DNA from: Ovoidimarina sediminis
Lineage (GTDB): Bacteria > Pseudomonadota > Alphaproteobacteria > Rhodobacterales > Rhodobacteraceae
NCBI RefSeq assembly: GCF_032586175.1
Contig: NZ_JAWHTE010000024.1
Span: 1-64,000 of the forward strand
Direction: 5' to 3'
DNA: 64,000 nucleotides
Part shown: piece after piece, positions 35,634 to 44,180 of the stretch
Layout of the letters: the number at the start of each line of letters is the position of its first letter
Position numbering within the stretch: position 1 is the first letter of the stretch
Translations under genes and position numbers: made by a program
The notes under the pieces: model-generated
What the model was told of the DNA's origin: nothing
Database searches by the model: none
Seen by the model: the letters and a program-made list of their open reading frames with translations, nothing else

Positions 35634-35645
35634 CCGAGGTGCCCC

Positions 35646-36866
35646 ATGAACATCCTCTTCATCGAACCATCCTTTCCCGCCAACCAGCGGCAATTCGTGC
35701 GCGCATTGGCCTCGATTGGCGCGCATGTCTACGGCATCGGCGAGCGGCCCTATGAATGGCTCGACGATGAGGTAAAGGGCTGGCTCAGGGGCTATCAGCA
35801 GATCGAATCCGTCACCAACGAAGGCGCGCTGGAATGGGCAGTTAGGCAAGCGCAGGAGAAGTTCTGGGTCGACCGCATGGAGACGGTGATTGAGGCCCAC
35901 ACCCTGCCCGTGGCCCATGTCCGCGAGCGCACGGGCATCCCCGGGATTTCGTCCAGCACCGCGTATCTCTGCCGCGACAAGGTGGCGATGAAGGATGTGC
36001 TGAGGAAGGCGGGCTTGCCAACGGCGGCCTCGGCGGGTGTTTCGAGCCTTATTGAGTCGCGCGACTTCGCCCGCTCGGTCGGCTACCCGGTAATCCTGAA
36101 ACCACGCGATGCGGCGGGGGCGGCAGGCACCTACCGCGCAGAGAATGACGCGGAACTTGAGGCGGTGGCGCGCGCCTGCGGTTTGGCCGACGGCGCTCCT
36201 GCCGCGATGGAGGAATTCATCGAGGGCCACGAAGGCTTCTACGATACGCTGACGGTCGACGGTCACGTCGCCCATGATTTCATCAGCCACTACTACCCCA
36301 ACGTGCTGGAGGCGATGCGCACGCGCTGGATTTCGCCCCAGATCGTCTCAACGAACGAGGTCGAGGCGCCGCGTTACGGTGAGCTGCGAGAGATGGGCCG
36401 CCGTGTGATCGAGGCGCTGGGCATCACGACGGCAGCCACGCATATGGAATGGTTTTTCGGACCCAAGGGGTTAAAGTTTTCCGAAATTGGCTGTCGTCCG
36501 CCGGGCGTCGGCCAGTGGGACAGCTACTGCGCAGGGAACGAGTTCGACCTCTACCGCGAATGGGCTCTCGCCGTCTGTCATACCAGGATCGAACAGCGCG
36601 CCTCTCGCCGCTACGCCTGCGGGATCATAGCCCTCCGGCCAGACCAGGATGGGAATATTGCGGGCTATGAGGGCACGGACGAGGTTTTTGGCAAGTATCG
36701 TGACCTGATTGTCGGCGAGCATTTCCCGACTCCCGGCACGCCGACGCAAGGCGTCGAGGCCGGTTACATGGCGAATGCTTGGCTCAGGGTCCGCCACGAG
36801 AATTTTGACGCGCTGCGCGGGATTCTGAACGAGATCGGAGAACGTGTGCAGGTGCGAGCATATTGA
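35646..36866 (+). CDS. ATP-grasp ligase (carboxylase-like), last cluster member
   Basis: 406 residues, 12 bases after the esterase. N-terminal pre-ATP-grasp Rossmann part (MNILFIEPSFPANQRQFVRA). The ATP-grasp core has YPVILKPRDAAGAAGTYRAE (ATP lysine) and FSEIGCRPPGVGQWDSYCAG with the metal-binding Glu and Arg. This branch resembles carbamoyl-phosphate/biotin carboxylase-type and dipeptide ligases more than RimK. Together with the RimK-like member at 33659 and the GCS2 ligase it could build a tripeptide-like or amide-linked molecule. Confidence 0.75.
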   Translation: MNILFIEPSFPANQRQFVRALASIGAHVYGIGERPYEWLDDEVKGWLRGYQQIESVTNEGALEWAVRQAQEKFWVDRMETVIEAHTLPVAHVRERTGIPGISSSTAYLCRDKVAMKDVLRKAGLPTAASAGVSSLIESRDFARSVGYPVILKPRDAAGAAGTYRAENDAELEAVARACGLADGAPAAMEEFIEGHEGFYDTLTVDGHVAHDFISHYYPNVLEAMRTRWISPQIVSTNEVEAPRYGELREMGRRVIEALGITTAATHMEWFFGPKGLKFSEIGCRPPGVGQWDSYCAGNEFDLYREWALAVCHTRIEQRASRRYACGIIALRPDQDGNIAGYEGTDEVFGKYRDLIVGEHFPTPGTPTQGVEAGYMANAWLRVRHENFDALRGILNEIGERVQVRAY

Positions 36867-36967
36867 TACTAGGCTGGCCACCAAATGGGAGCGGGTCAGT
36901 TGTGATGACCTTGGCAAAGGCAATTGCGCAAACCCGGCTTGCCTTCCTGGACGGGGGAAACTCTCAA

Positions 36968-37393
36968 TCAGTTTTGCTTGCCCTTGAGCGGGGCGTCCTG
37001 TGCCTTCCAGAGCGCCGCTTTCTCCTTGGCCTTTTGTACCTCGTCTTCCGTTAGATTGTGCTTGGACTTGATGTCGGGTGACATGCGGTAAAGCAGCGTA
37101 TCATCTTCAAGGATGTAACTCGGCCGTCTTGGTTTCTTTGGCTTGTCCTCTGCCTTGGTCTTGGCGGCATTGGTTGAGTTTCCCTTAACCTGCTTCCTCA
37201 GATCACTGGCCAGCTTCTCCACGGCTTCAAGCACGTCTTCTGCCACGTCGTGAAAGTTTGCCTTTTGTGCTTTCTTAACGAACTCCTGAAACCTTGGCTT
37301 AATCTCTTCCATCAGGGCGTCGACGTCGCCCTTCGCCTTGGTGCGGGCTTCCTCGAAGATCTCCGACCAATCTCTTTCTTTATTCTTTGCCAT
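36968..37393 (-). CDS. Lysine-rich hypothetical protein
   Basis: 141 residues from the ATG at 37393 (GGAGG eight bases upstream). The N-terminal half is a helical, charged segment (RDWSEIFEEARTKAKGDVDA); the middle is very basic (AAKTKAEDKPKKPRRP) and the C-terminus again helical. The layout resembles phasin-like or nucleoid-associated small proteins, but no family is certain. It converges with the ATP-grasp cluster, so it is not part of it. Confidence 0.6.
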   Translation of the reverse strand: MAKNKERDWSEIFEEARTKAKGDVDALMEEIKPRFQEFVKKAQKANFHDVAEDVLEAVEKLASDLRKQVKGNSTNAAKTKAEDKPKKPRRPSYILEDDTLLYRMSPDIKSKHNLTEDEVQKAKEKAALWKAQDAPLKGKQN

Positions 37394-37573
37394 CTGTTCC
37401 TCCGATACGCAGCAAGAACACGCTAGGCTGAGCCTATATCGCATTCAATGGTAGCTTCGTGTCGTTAGAAGTTAACTTTCCCGCCTTAAACGGTATCTTT
37501 CCTGCCTCGGATGCGGTGCGGGGCACAGGCTCCAAGCCGCGAGTGACAAGATCTGATTTCGGAGGAACACAGA

Positions 37574-37783
37574 ATGTCGACAGCGTATCTGGACGCGATG
37601 ATGGAGCTCTCTCGCTCCCGCGCGGAACAGTACCTGCACCTCGCCAAGGGAATGGTCATGAATGAATTCGGTCCCGCCGCAGAACACTCTCACACGGATG
37701 TCACGATCGCCTTGGCCAGCGCCATGATGCAACATGAAGGCGCCCAGATCATCGCGGACGCGTTTCGAGCAGCGGAAGACTGA
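37574..37783 (+). CDS. Small helical hypothetical protein
   Basis: 69 residues with GGAGG upstream. The sequence is methionine-rich and helical (YLDAMMELSRSRAEQYLHLA, IALASAMMQHEGAQIIADAF). There is no signal peptide and no known domain. It is divergent from the lysine-rich gene at 37393. Confidence 0.5.
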   Translation: MSTAYLDAMMELSRSRAEQYLHLAKGMVMNEFGPAAEHSHTDVTIALASAMMQHEGAQIIADAFRAAED

Positions 37784-37988
37784 TGGGCTAAGTTTTTCCT
37801 TCAGCAAACGAAGCAGTAGCACTCTCTCCAAGCGCTTGACGCAATCGGCCACATCAACGACATCAATAGAGCTACGTTATCTCTATCGAAGACCTTTCTC
37901 CTTTATTGGCGTCTGGCACTCGATCTTGCCATGACGACGCCGAACTGCCGCATGTCGCGAGCAGCACTAGAAATGAAGGAGACACGGA

Positions 37989-38195
37989 ATGGCCACTGGC
38001 ACCGTGAAATGGTTCAACACCACCAAAGGATATGGCTTCATCGCCCCCGATGCGGGCGGAAAGGATATCTTCGTTCACATCTCCGCCGTTGAGCGGTCGG
38101 GTCTTACTGGCCTTGCAGATGATCAGAAGGTTACGTTCGATGTCGAGGCTGGCCGGGATGGGCGCGAAAGCGCAACAAATCTGGCGCTTGCCTAA
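37989..38195 (+). CDS. Cold-shock protein (CspA family)
   Basis: 68 residues, the standard length, with AAGGAGA upstream. Both RNA-binding motifs are intact: KGYGFIAPD (RNP1) and DIFVHISAV (RNP2), preceded by GTVKWFNTTKG. It binds single-stranded RNA and DNA as a chaperone. The upstream leader of about 200 bases has room for a cold-responsive structure, but I cannot identify one. Confidence 0.95.
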   Translation: MATGTVKWFNTTKGYGFIAPDAGGKDIFVHISAVERSGLTGLADDQKVTFDVEAGRDGRESATNLALA

Positions 38196-38222
38196 CTCGA
38201 GCTGCACCTTTCATTGCAAAAC

Positions 38223-38246
38223 TGAGGCGCGCCGGTGCGCGTCTCA
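38223..38246 (+). terminator. Hairpin downstream of the cold-shock gene
   Basis: TGAGGCGCGC (38223-38232) pairs with GCGCGTCTCA (38237-38246), allowing one G-T wobble, over a four-base loop. It lies 27 bases after the stop. No T-run follows, so termination is likely but not certain. Confidence 0.45.
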
Positions 38247-38348
38247 ACCCATCGAAGGATGACGCCTCGGTCCGCATCGCGGACGCTCAGCCTGTCTAGA
38301 AAGACAGTCGCCGTCAGCGAACCGACGCAATTCAAGCTCAGTCGGTGT

Positions 38349-38615
38349 CTAAGTTATCGAACCGAGAAGAGCTGGGTGCACTTTCACCTGCTTGACTTCG
38401 AAGCGAACGCGCGCCTCTTCGAGCTTCAGCTTCGCCACTTGCAAACGCGTGAGTGCGCGCTCCCGCTTCGAGTAAAGCGACCTGATACGTGAGCGAGGTG
38501 CTCCGATCGCAAGAACCGATTTCGGCATGCCGCGCACCCATTCCCGTGCCGCATCACTGGCCTCGACCCAGGCGCGGTCAGCCGCAAGAAACCGCTGATA
38601 GGAGATGACAAGCAC
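38349..38615 (-). CDS. Small conserved hypothetical protein
   Basis: About 88 residues if a GTG at 38615 is used. The segment SYQRFLAADRAWVEASDAAR, then IGAPRSRIRSLYSKRERALT and RLQVAKLKLEEAR, matches a helical conserved hypothetical I have seen in Rhodobacteraceae. No clear ribosome-binding site precedes the GTG, and the frame is open further upstream, so the start is uncertain. Confidence 0.45.
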   Translation of the reverse strand: MLVISYQRFLAADRAWVEASDAAREWVRGMPKSVLAIGAPRSRIRSLYSKRERALTRLQVAKLKLEEARVRFEVKQVKVHPALLGSIT

Positions 38616-38656
38616 TCGGCGGCGGTGCCAGAGCGAGTCTTCCGTTCCTACCCGTC

Positions 38657-38839
38657 TCACAGGTATAGCCCCGGTTGCAGGTCGCGTTTCGCCTGCTTCT
38701 CTTCGGTCAAGCGTTTCAGCGTGTGCTCCATGTTTTCCGCCCATTCCGGAACGTGGCTGTCGCCAATACCTTCGCCAGAAGACGTTTTTGCCTCGGCAGA
38801 TGCCTCGACAGCTCGATCTTTAGTTGTTTGAACCGACAT
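38657..38839 (-). CDS. Small acidic hypothetical protein
   Basis: 60 residues with GGGGAG seven bases before the ATG at 38839. Composition is charged and helical (HVPEWAENMEHTLKRLTEEK), ending DLQPGLYL. There is no membrane segment. It is 41 bases upstream of the small gene at 38615 on the same strand. Confidence 0.5.
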   Translation of the reverse strand: MSVQTTKDRAVEASAEAKTSSGEGIGDSHVPEWAENMEHTLKRLTEEKQAKRDLQPGLYL

Positions 38840-39110
38840 CGCTCTCTCCCCAGCACGATTACAGCTCTACGCGGGACTTACTAACACAGTGACAGAGTTT
38901 ATCGAATGGGCCGATTCGGCTCAAATCGACTCGGACGGCAGTCGTGAAACATGCCAACCTTCCGAGATCGTCGAAACGTCTCAAGGCCAACGGCCATATC
39001 TTATGCAGGGTAGCCGTTGCCTAATATTTGAATTCACGTCTGGTGACGAAACTTGAAGTCATTCCCGCTTACCGTTCGTTCGCGTAGCGAAGCGCCTGGT
39101 CAGCCTATGC

Positions 39111-40370
39111 TCATCCACCATATCGCTCAGCAGTAAGTCCCTCGAACTCGATCTCTGGTTTCCGACCAAGGACAAGATCCGCCATTGCCTTCCCAGAGCC
39201 GGCCGACATCGTCCAGCCGAGAGTGCCGTGGCCCGTGTTCAGGAAAAGATTCTTCAGGCGGGTAGGCCCGAGAACCGGCGTGCCGTCCGGCGTCATCGGC
39301 CTCAGGCCGGTCCAGCCTTCCGCCTTCGAGAGATCGCCGCCCCCCGGGAACAGATCGTTGACCACGTACCGCACCGTATCCGTCGCATGCGGGCCAAGCC
39401 GCCCGGAATACCCAGCAATCTCGGCCTGGCCCGCTACCCTGATGCGGTCGCCCAACCGCGTGATTGCCACCTTGTGCGTCTCGTCCATGATCGTCGATTG
39501 CGGCGCCGCGCCGTCGTCGATCACCGGAAGCGTCACCGAATATCCCTTCACGGGATAGATCGGCAACCGGATGCCGATGGGGTTCAGGACCCGCGGAGCG
39601 AAGCTGCCCATGGCGCAGATATAGGTGTCGCCTGTGATCCGGCCGGCCGGCTCGGTTTCGACCCCGACCACGCGGCCCGCCTCGACGTCTATGCCCCGGA
39701 TCGTCTGGCCATACAGGAACTCAACCCCCATCTCGGCACATTTCTCGGCAAGTGCGACCGTGAACATCCGGCAATCACCAGTCCGGTCCGACGTCAGCCT
39801 CAGCCCGCCGACGAACTTGTCGCGGACATGCGCCAGCGCGGGCTCCACGGCGATGCACATCTCCCGGTCCAGAACCTCGAAGGGCGAGTCGTACTCCGCC
39901 AGGATGTCCTGGTCCGCCTTCGACGCCTTCAACTGCTTCTCGTTCCGGAAAAGCTGAAGCGTGCCCTGGGCGCGACCATCGAACACGATGCCTGTCTCGG
40001 CTATCAGATCGGGCAGGCAGTCGCGGGAATAGCTCGAGATGCGCACCATGCGCGACTTGTTGGTCCGGTAGCTGTCCTCATCGCAGTTCCGAAGCATCTG
40101 GAGCCCCCACATCCACATGGTCGGGCTGATCAACGGCCAGATAAAAAGCGGACGGCGTTTCATGAAGAGCCATTTCAGCGCCTTCATGGGAATGCCCGGC
40201 GCCGCCCAGGGTGACGTCATCCCGTAGGAAAGCTCGCCGGCATTCGCATAGCTCGTCTCAAGCCCCGGGCCGGGCTGGCGGTCGATCACGGTGACCTCCG
40301 CTCCAGCGCGCGCAAGATACCAGGCAGTGGTGACACCGATCACGCCGGCGCCGAGCACGATCACTTTCAT
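39111..40370 (-). CDS. dadA: D-amino-acid dehydrogenase
   Basis: 419 residues from the ATG at 40370 (GGAGGA upstream). FAD-binding MKVIVLGAGVIGVTTAWYLA with GxGxxG, then the DadA-type ETSYANAGELSYGMTSPWAA and the C-terminal TGHGTLGWTMSAGSGKAMAD. It oxidises D-amino acids to 2-oxo acids and ammonia, passing electrons to the membrane chain. A RidA-family gene follows 20 bases upstream on the same strand; RidA clears the reactive imine intermediates that such oxidations release, a sensible pairing. Confidence 0.9.
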   Translation of the reverse strand: MKVIVLGAGVIGVTTAWYLARAGAEVTVIDRQPGPGLETSYANAGELSYGMTSPWAAPGIPMKALKWLFMKRRPLFIWPLISPTMWMWGLQMLRNCDEDSYRTNKSRMVRISSYSRDCLPDLIAETGIVFDGRAQGTLQLFRNEKQLKASKADQDILAEYDSPFEVLDREMCIAVEPALAHVRDKFVGGLRLTSDRTGDCRMFTVALAEKCAEMGVEFLYGQTIRGIDVEAGRVVGVETEPAGRITGDTYICAMGSFAPRVLNPIGIRLPIYPVKGYSVTLPVIDDGAAPQSTIMDETHKVAITRLGDRIRVAGQAEIAGYSGRLGPHATDTVRYVVNDLFPGGGDLSKAEGWTGLRPMTPDGTPVLGPTRLKNLFLNTGHGTLGWTMSAGSGKAMADLVLGRKPEIEFEGLTAERYGG

Positions 40371-40390
40371 CGACTGATCCTCCGGTTCGC

Positions 40391-40729
40391 TCAGCAGGCC
40401 GCTGTGACAATGATTTCGACCTTCAGCTCCGGGCGCGCCAACTTCGCTTCCCCGCAGGCGCGCGCCGGGGCATGGCCTTCCGGCACCCAAGCGTCCCAGA
40501 CGGCATTCATCTCGGTAAAATCAGCCATGTCCGACAGCCAGATCACGGCTTGAAGGATCCTCCCGGGCGAGGAGCCGGCCTGCACCAGGAGCGTCTCTAC
40601 CCGGGACAGGCAGTCGCGGGTTTGCTCGGTCACCGTATCACCGGCCCCGACCTGGCCACACAGGTAGGCCACGCCGTTGTGCTTGACGATCTTGCTCATT
40701 CTCTGCCCTGTCTCGATCCGTTCAATCAT
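40391..40729 (-). CDS. RidA-family enamine/imine deaminase
   Basis: 112 residues from the ATG at 40729 (AAGGAG upstream). YjgF/RidA pattern: VAYLCGQVGAGDTVTEQTRD, LLVQAGSSPGRILQAVIWLS, ARACGEAKLARPELKVEIIV. The substrate-binding Arg, present as R in the PARA segment, and the terminal Glu of VEI are in place. It acts with the dehydrogenase at 39111 by hydrolysing 2-iminoacids. Confidence 0.85.
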   Translation of the reverse strand: MIERIETGQRMSKIVKHNGVAYLCGQVGAGDTVTEQTRDCLSRVETLLVQAGSSPGRILQAVIWLSDMADFTEMNAVWDAWVPEGHAPARACGEAKLARPELKVEIIVTAAC

Positions 40730-41153
40730 GGTCACTCCTTGGTCCTATGCATCCTGCGCGGATGGCTCCACGGTCGCCGCTTCCTTCGACGATACGGTCC
40801 CAAACGATGGTTGGATACGGTATTGGCAATCTCGTCTCTCGCGTTTTCGTTTCTTGATTGACCTGCATCAAGGAGACATATCTCGATGATGATATGTTAA
40901 TAGAACGTTCCCATGTACATCTCTGTCCCGAGATGGACGACTGCCCCGGCCCGAACTCGCGGCCGGGGTTCTCTTTTGGCGAGCTTTCTTCCGGGGTCTC
41001 AAAATCAGCCGTCCGCGCTCCTGTCCTCGGCCCCGAAACGCGACAAGACCCAGATCAAGGTTTGATTTATCGAACCGCGCAATAATGCAGCGAGTAACTT
41101 GGCGTGGGTGTTCCGGCGCCACGCTTTCTCTCAACGCCCAAGGAGAACGCCAA
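40730..41153. other. Divergent spacer between RidA and phasin genes
   Basis: 424 bases with no supported coding frame. It contains the FNR-type box at 40858-40871. The last 20 bases contain AGGAG for the phasin gene. Confidence 0.5.
40858..40871. promoter_or_regulatory. FNR-type box between RidA and phasin genes
   Basis: TTGAC-CTGC-ATCAA fits the FNR consensus TTGAT-N4-ATCAA at nine of ten half-site positions. It is 135 bases upstream of RidA and 289 bases upstream of the phasin ATG, so the controlled gene is not clear. Confidence 0.45.
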
Positions 41154-41510
41154 ATGGCAAGTCCCGAGAAGAAGGAAGAAGTGGCCGAGAACATCGGCAC
41201 CCCGGAGTTCACTGCCGCCATGATGGCGGTCAGTCCGGTTGCGACAAAGGCTTGGCTGGACATCATGTCCGAAAGCGCGAAGTTCGTGATGGAACGGCTG
41301 CAGCAGGATATGGAAACTCAAAAGGCCATCCTGGCATGCAAGAGCCCCATGGAGTTGATGCAGGTCCAGTCGGATTTCATTAGCACGGCAGTCAAGCAAT
41401 ACACCGAAGAAGTCACGCGCCTGTTCAACGTGATGTCGAAGGCGACAGAAGAGACTATCGAGGAAACGCGGTCGGGACACTCGCGCGGCTACGACGATGT
41501 CCCGCTATGA
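41154..41510 (+). CDS. Phasin-family protein
   Basis: 118 residues from the ATG at 41154 (AGGAG nine bases upstream; an earlier in-frame start lacks a ribosome-binding site). It is all-helical: TPEFTAAMMAVSPVATKAWL, FVMERLQQDMETQKAILACK, SPMELMQVQSDFISTAVKQY, which is the Phasin_2 pattern. Phasins coat polyhydroxyalkanoate granules. No PHA synthase is in the window. The upstream FNR-type box may tie it to low-oxygen storage, by inference. Confidence 0.75.
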   Translation: MASPEKKEEVAENIGTPEFTAAMMAVSPVATKAWLDIMSESAKFVMERLQQDMETQKAILACKSPMELMQVQSDFISTAVKQYTEEVTRLFNVMSKATEETIEETRSGHSRGYDDVPL

Positions 41511-41663
41511 GAATGGGCAATATCCGTCAATCTGGTGAGGCCTTCGTCGGGATGCTCGAGGGATCGTCATTCCCCGCGATTGTTTGATGAACTACTGCTA
41601 TCCCATTGAGTGCATGCTTCGAGCGTTGGCTCCGATCTCTCTCTCAATGAAAGACCGCTCATT

Positions 41664-42293
41664 ATGACCGACTTCCTTTTCGACGGACCGGAGAACGCTG
41701 GTGTAACGGTGCTCCTCGCGCATGGCGCAGGGGCACCGATGGACTCGCCCTCGATGACGCTCTTCGCGACGGCATTAACCGAGGCAGGGATGAGGGTCGC
41801 ACGGTTCGAGTTTGGCTACATGGCGGCACGGAGGAGCGGGACCCGGAGGCCACCACCTCCCGCCGATAGACTGATCCCGGAATACGCAGAGGCCATCTCG
41901 AACCTCGGAGCTGTGGAAAAGCTAATAGTCGGCGGCAAGTCGATGGGTGGGCGCGTCGCCAGCATGGCAGCGGACGAGTTATTCGCGGCTGGCACAATCA
42001 AGGGTTTGCTTTGCCTCGGCTATCCATTCCATCCGCCCGGAAAACCGGATGCATTGCGGACGGCGCACTTGGAACACTTGGAGACGCCTTGTCTCATCTG
42101 CCAAGGCACCCGTGATCCCTTCGGGACGAAGGATGAAGTGCCCGGCTACAAGTTGTCACTGAAGGTAGAGGTCCGTTGGTTCGAAGACGGCGACCACGAC
42201 TTGAAACCCCGAAAGAAAGTCACCGGCGCCACTGCAACCGATTACGCGCGCGTCGCGGCGGAGGCAGTGGCGGAGTGGTCTGCCAAGCTTTGA
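41664..42293 (+). CDS. Alpha/beta hydrolase (KANL3/Tex30-like)
   Basis: 209 residues from the ATG at 41664. VTVLLAHGAGAPMDSPSMTL carries the oxyanion region, VGGKSMGGRVASMAA the nucleophile Ser elbow, and EDGDHDLKPRKKV the likely catalytic His. This matches the small family of about 200-220 residues (PF20408) with unknown substrate. The ribosome-binding site is weak. Confidence 0.75.
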   Translation: MTDFLFDGPENAGVTVLLAHGAGAPMDSPSMTLFATALTEAGMRVARFEFGYMAARRSGTRRPPPPADRLIPEYAEAISNLGAVEKLIVGGKSMGGRVASMAADELFAAGTIKGLLCLGYPFHPPGKPDALRTAHLEHLETPCLICQGTRDPFGTKDEVPGYKLSLKVEVRWFEDGDHDLKPRKKVTGATATDYARVAAEAVAEWSAKL

Positions 42294-42673
42294 TGTTCAC
42301 TACTAGGAACGCGAGTCTCGCCCAATCATCAGAAAAAGCTTAGCAAGTCATTCTTCCCTGCTTTGCCAGATCCAAGCGCATCCGAATGAACGCGCGGAGC
42401 TCTTCGATTTCTTGAGCCAACGCGAGACTCTACGCAGCCAGCCTATCGAGGTCACTCTCCTCTAGCTGGATTGTGGTCCTCCGGCGCTCTTGGGAAAGTG
42501 CCTTCGATCTTTTCGAAAGTGCCTTGATCATTCTTCCTTCCGCAACAGGGCGCTACCCACCAAAAACCTTGGCGCTTGACGGTGCTACTGGAACCCGTAA
42601 CCGTTACGCATGACACATCCACTTCTCGTTCAGGATCACATCGACACCTTCCAGCGAGACGGTAAGCAGGGCT
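42294..42673. other. Spacer without a recognised gene
   Basis: No open frame on either strand shows both a ribosome-binding site and protein-like composition. A complement frame at 42452-42847 is a shadow of the DUF1127 gene and its upstream region. Confidence 0.45.
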
Positions 42674-42856
42674 TTGCGTTCCACTCTGCGGGCTTTGCAG
42701 ACTGCAAGACTGATGCAGGCATTGAGCCTGCTCAGCGACAAACAACTCGCGGAGATCGGCATCGAACGTAGTGACATCCCAAGCTATGCCGACCGACTGA
42801 TGACGAGCGTACATGAAGGCGACGAGGATAGTTCCGAAGTTAAACAAGAAACTTAA
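42674..42856 (+). CDS. DUF1127-like small protein
   Basis: 60 residues from a TTG, or 47 from the ATG at 42713. The DUF1127 (YjiS-like) core LSLLSDKQLAEIGIERSDIP is complete and is followed by an acidic tail (VHEGDEDSSEVKQET). Some DUF1127 proteins bind RNA and modulate metabolism or oxidative stress in alphaproteobacteria. The start codon is uncertain. Confidence 0.6.
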   Translation: MRSTLRALQTARLMQALSLLSDKQLAEIGIERSDIPSYADRLMTSVHEGDEDSSEVKQET

Positions 42857-43054
42857 GACGGCAGCCGAAGTCTGATCTCGCAGAAACCTGAAAATCTGCC
42901 TCCCCAGTTCAGCCAGCCGCTTCGAGTTGGGCGAAGGTAAGAGAGCAGGTGATGTGTTGGCGGCCCCGCATGTTGGCCGGTCTGGCCGCCGGGCATAGCG
43001 ACGAGAAGACTATAGTGATCAAAGCAACCTATCTCGAAGCCCACCGCGCAGTGA

Positions 43055-43626
43055 CCAGTACGCGCCCATCACCGCAAAGGCTTCCGGGACCAACTTGCCG
43101 AGGCTGGCTCAAGTGACCCAATGCTGGGGCTCTTAGCGCAATCCATGATCCCCATCCACAAAAAGCTTTGCGCCTCGGCGGAAGCTCTGGGCGATATGAA
43201 CTGATGCATGTTGCCAGGCAGAACACATTGGCCCGTCGCCTAATGACGGTGCCCGGCGTAGGTCCACTCGTCGCCCTCAACTTCATTGCGACTGTTGACG
43301 ATGCAAGCCGGTTCCGCCGGTCGCGCGATGTCGGCGCGTTCCTGGGACTGACACCACGACGATATCAATCGGGTGAGATCGACAGAACAGGCCGCATCTC
43401 CAAATGCGGGGATGCCGAGATGCGTCGATTGCTCGTCTCTGCTGCAACGTCCTTGATGACGCAAGTCAGGCGGTTCTCCCCTCTCAAGGCCTGGGCGATC
43501 CGGCTCAGCGCTCGGAAAGGCTTCAAGAAGGCTGCCGTGTCTACCGCGCGCAAAATCGCCGTTATTCTCCACGCCATCTGGCGCGATGGAACAGAGTTCA
43601 GTTGGACAAAGGAGCCCGCGACCTGA
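43055..43626 (+). pseudogene. IS110-family transposase, frameshifted C-terminal remnant
   Basis: Two overlapping frames together make an IS110-like C-terminal half. The first (43055-43204) reads HRKGFRDQLAEAG, then MIPIHKKLCASAEALGDM, and stops. The second (43168-43626) continues ARRLMTVPGVGPLVALNFIA and YQSGEIDRTGRISKCGDAEM, typical of the IS116/IS110/IS902 C-terminal domain (PF02371). The N-terminal DEDD catalytic domain is absent. The copy is therefore both truncated and frameshifted near 43200. Confidence 0.65.
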
Positions 43627-43974
43627 CAAACAGAATACCCGCCCAAGGATAGGGTGGGTTTGGCGTCCTCCGGGACGGAGGCAGATCGATCTCGCATAAA
43701 GCGGTCGAGGTGGCGCAACCAGCATCAACCTCGTGAATGACATTCCAGACGATCAGCCCCGGACGCCATTATGAAGCAGCATCACCTGACTTCGGAGAGG
43801 ACTAAGACCCCGGCGGACAACAAACCCAACGCCCTTGACACTACCGCGATCAGAGAACCGCTTCGGGGAAGCTGCACCGCGGCGTACCATTCCCGTCCCA
43901 AGGGCGGCTTTGGGCGGAAAACACGTTCGCGCTTGACCCTCAAAACCCAATGAATTATGCCGAAAACTGGCCGA
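43627..43974. other. Spacer before tRNA-Gly
   Basis: No gene supported. A complement frame overlapping the tRNA (43782-44072) is a shadow of it. This may be the end of the accessory region, since clear core genes follow. Confidence 0.45.
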
Positions 43975-44048
43975 GCGGGCGTTGTGTAGTGGTAAGACCT
44001 CAGCCTTCCAAGCTGATGACGCGGGTTCGATTCCCGCCGCCCGCTCCA
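43975..44048 (+). tRNA. tRNA-Gly (anticodon TCC)
   Basis: Acceptor stem GCGGGCG pairs with CGCCCGC near the 3' end, followed by discriminator T and an encoded CCA. D-loop AGTGGTAAGA, anticodon stem-loop TCAGC-CTTCCAA-GCTGA, T-arm GGGTTCGATTCCC. The anticodon TCC reads GGA and GGG. Confidence 0.95.
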
Positions 44049-44180
44049 ACATCTGCACACACTCTCGTTCATGACACACCCTGCCCCCTCTCGCGCGCCG
44101 CGGCGAAGTGATCCGGTGCGGTCTCCGGGGTTGATCCCTTAAAACGCGACGGATATCGCTCGCGACGGGAGGACCGGGTA

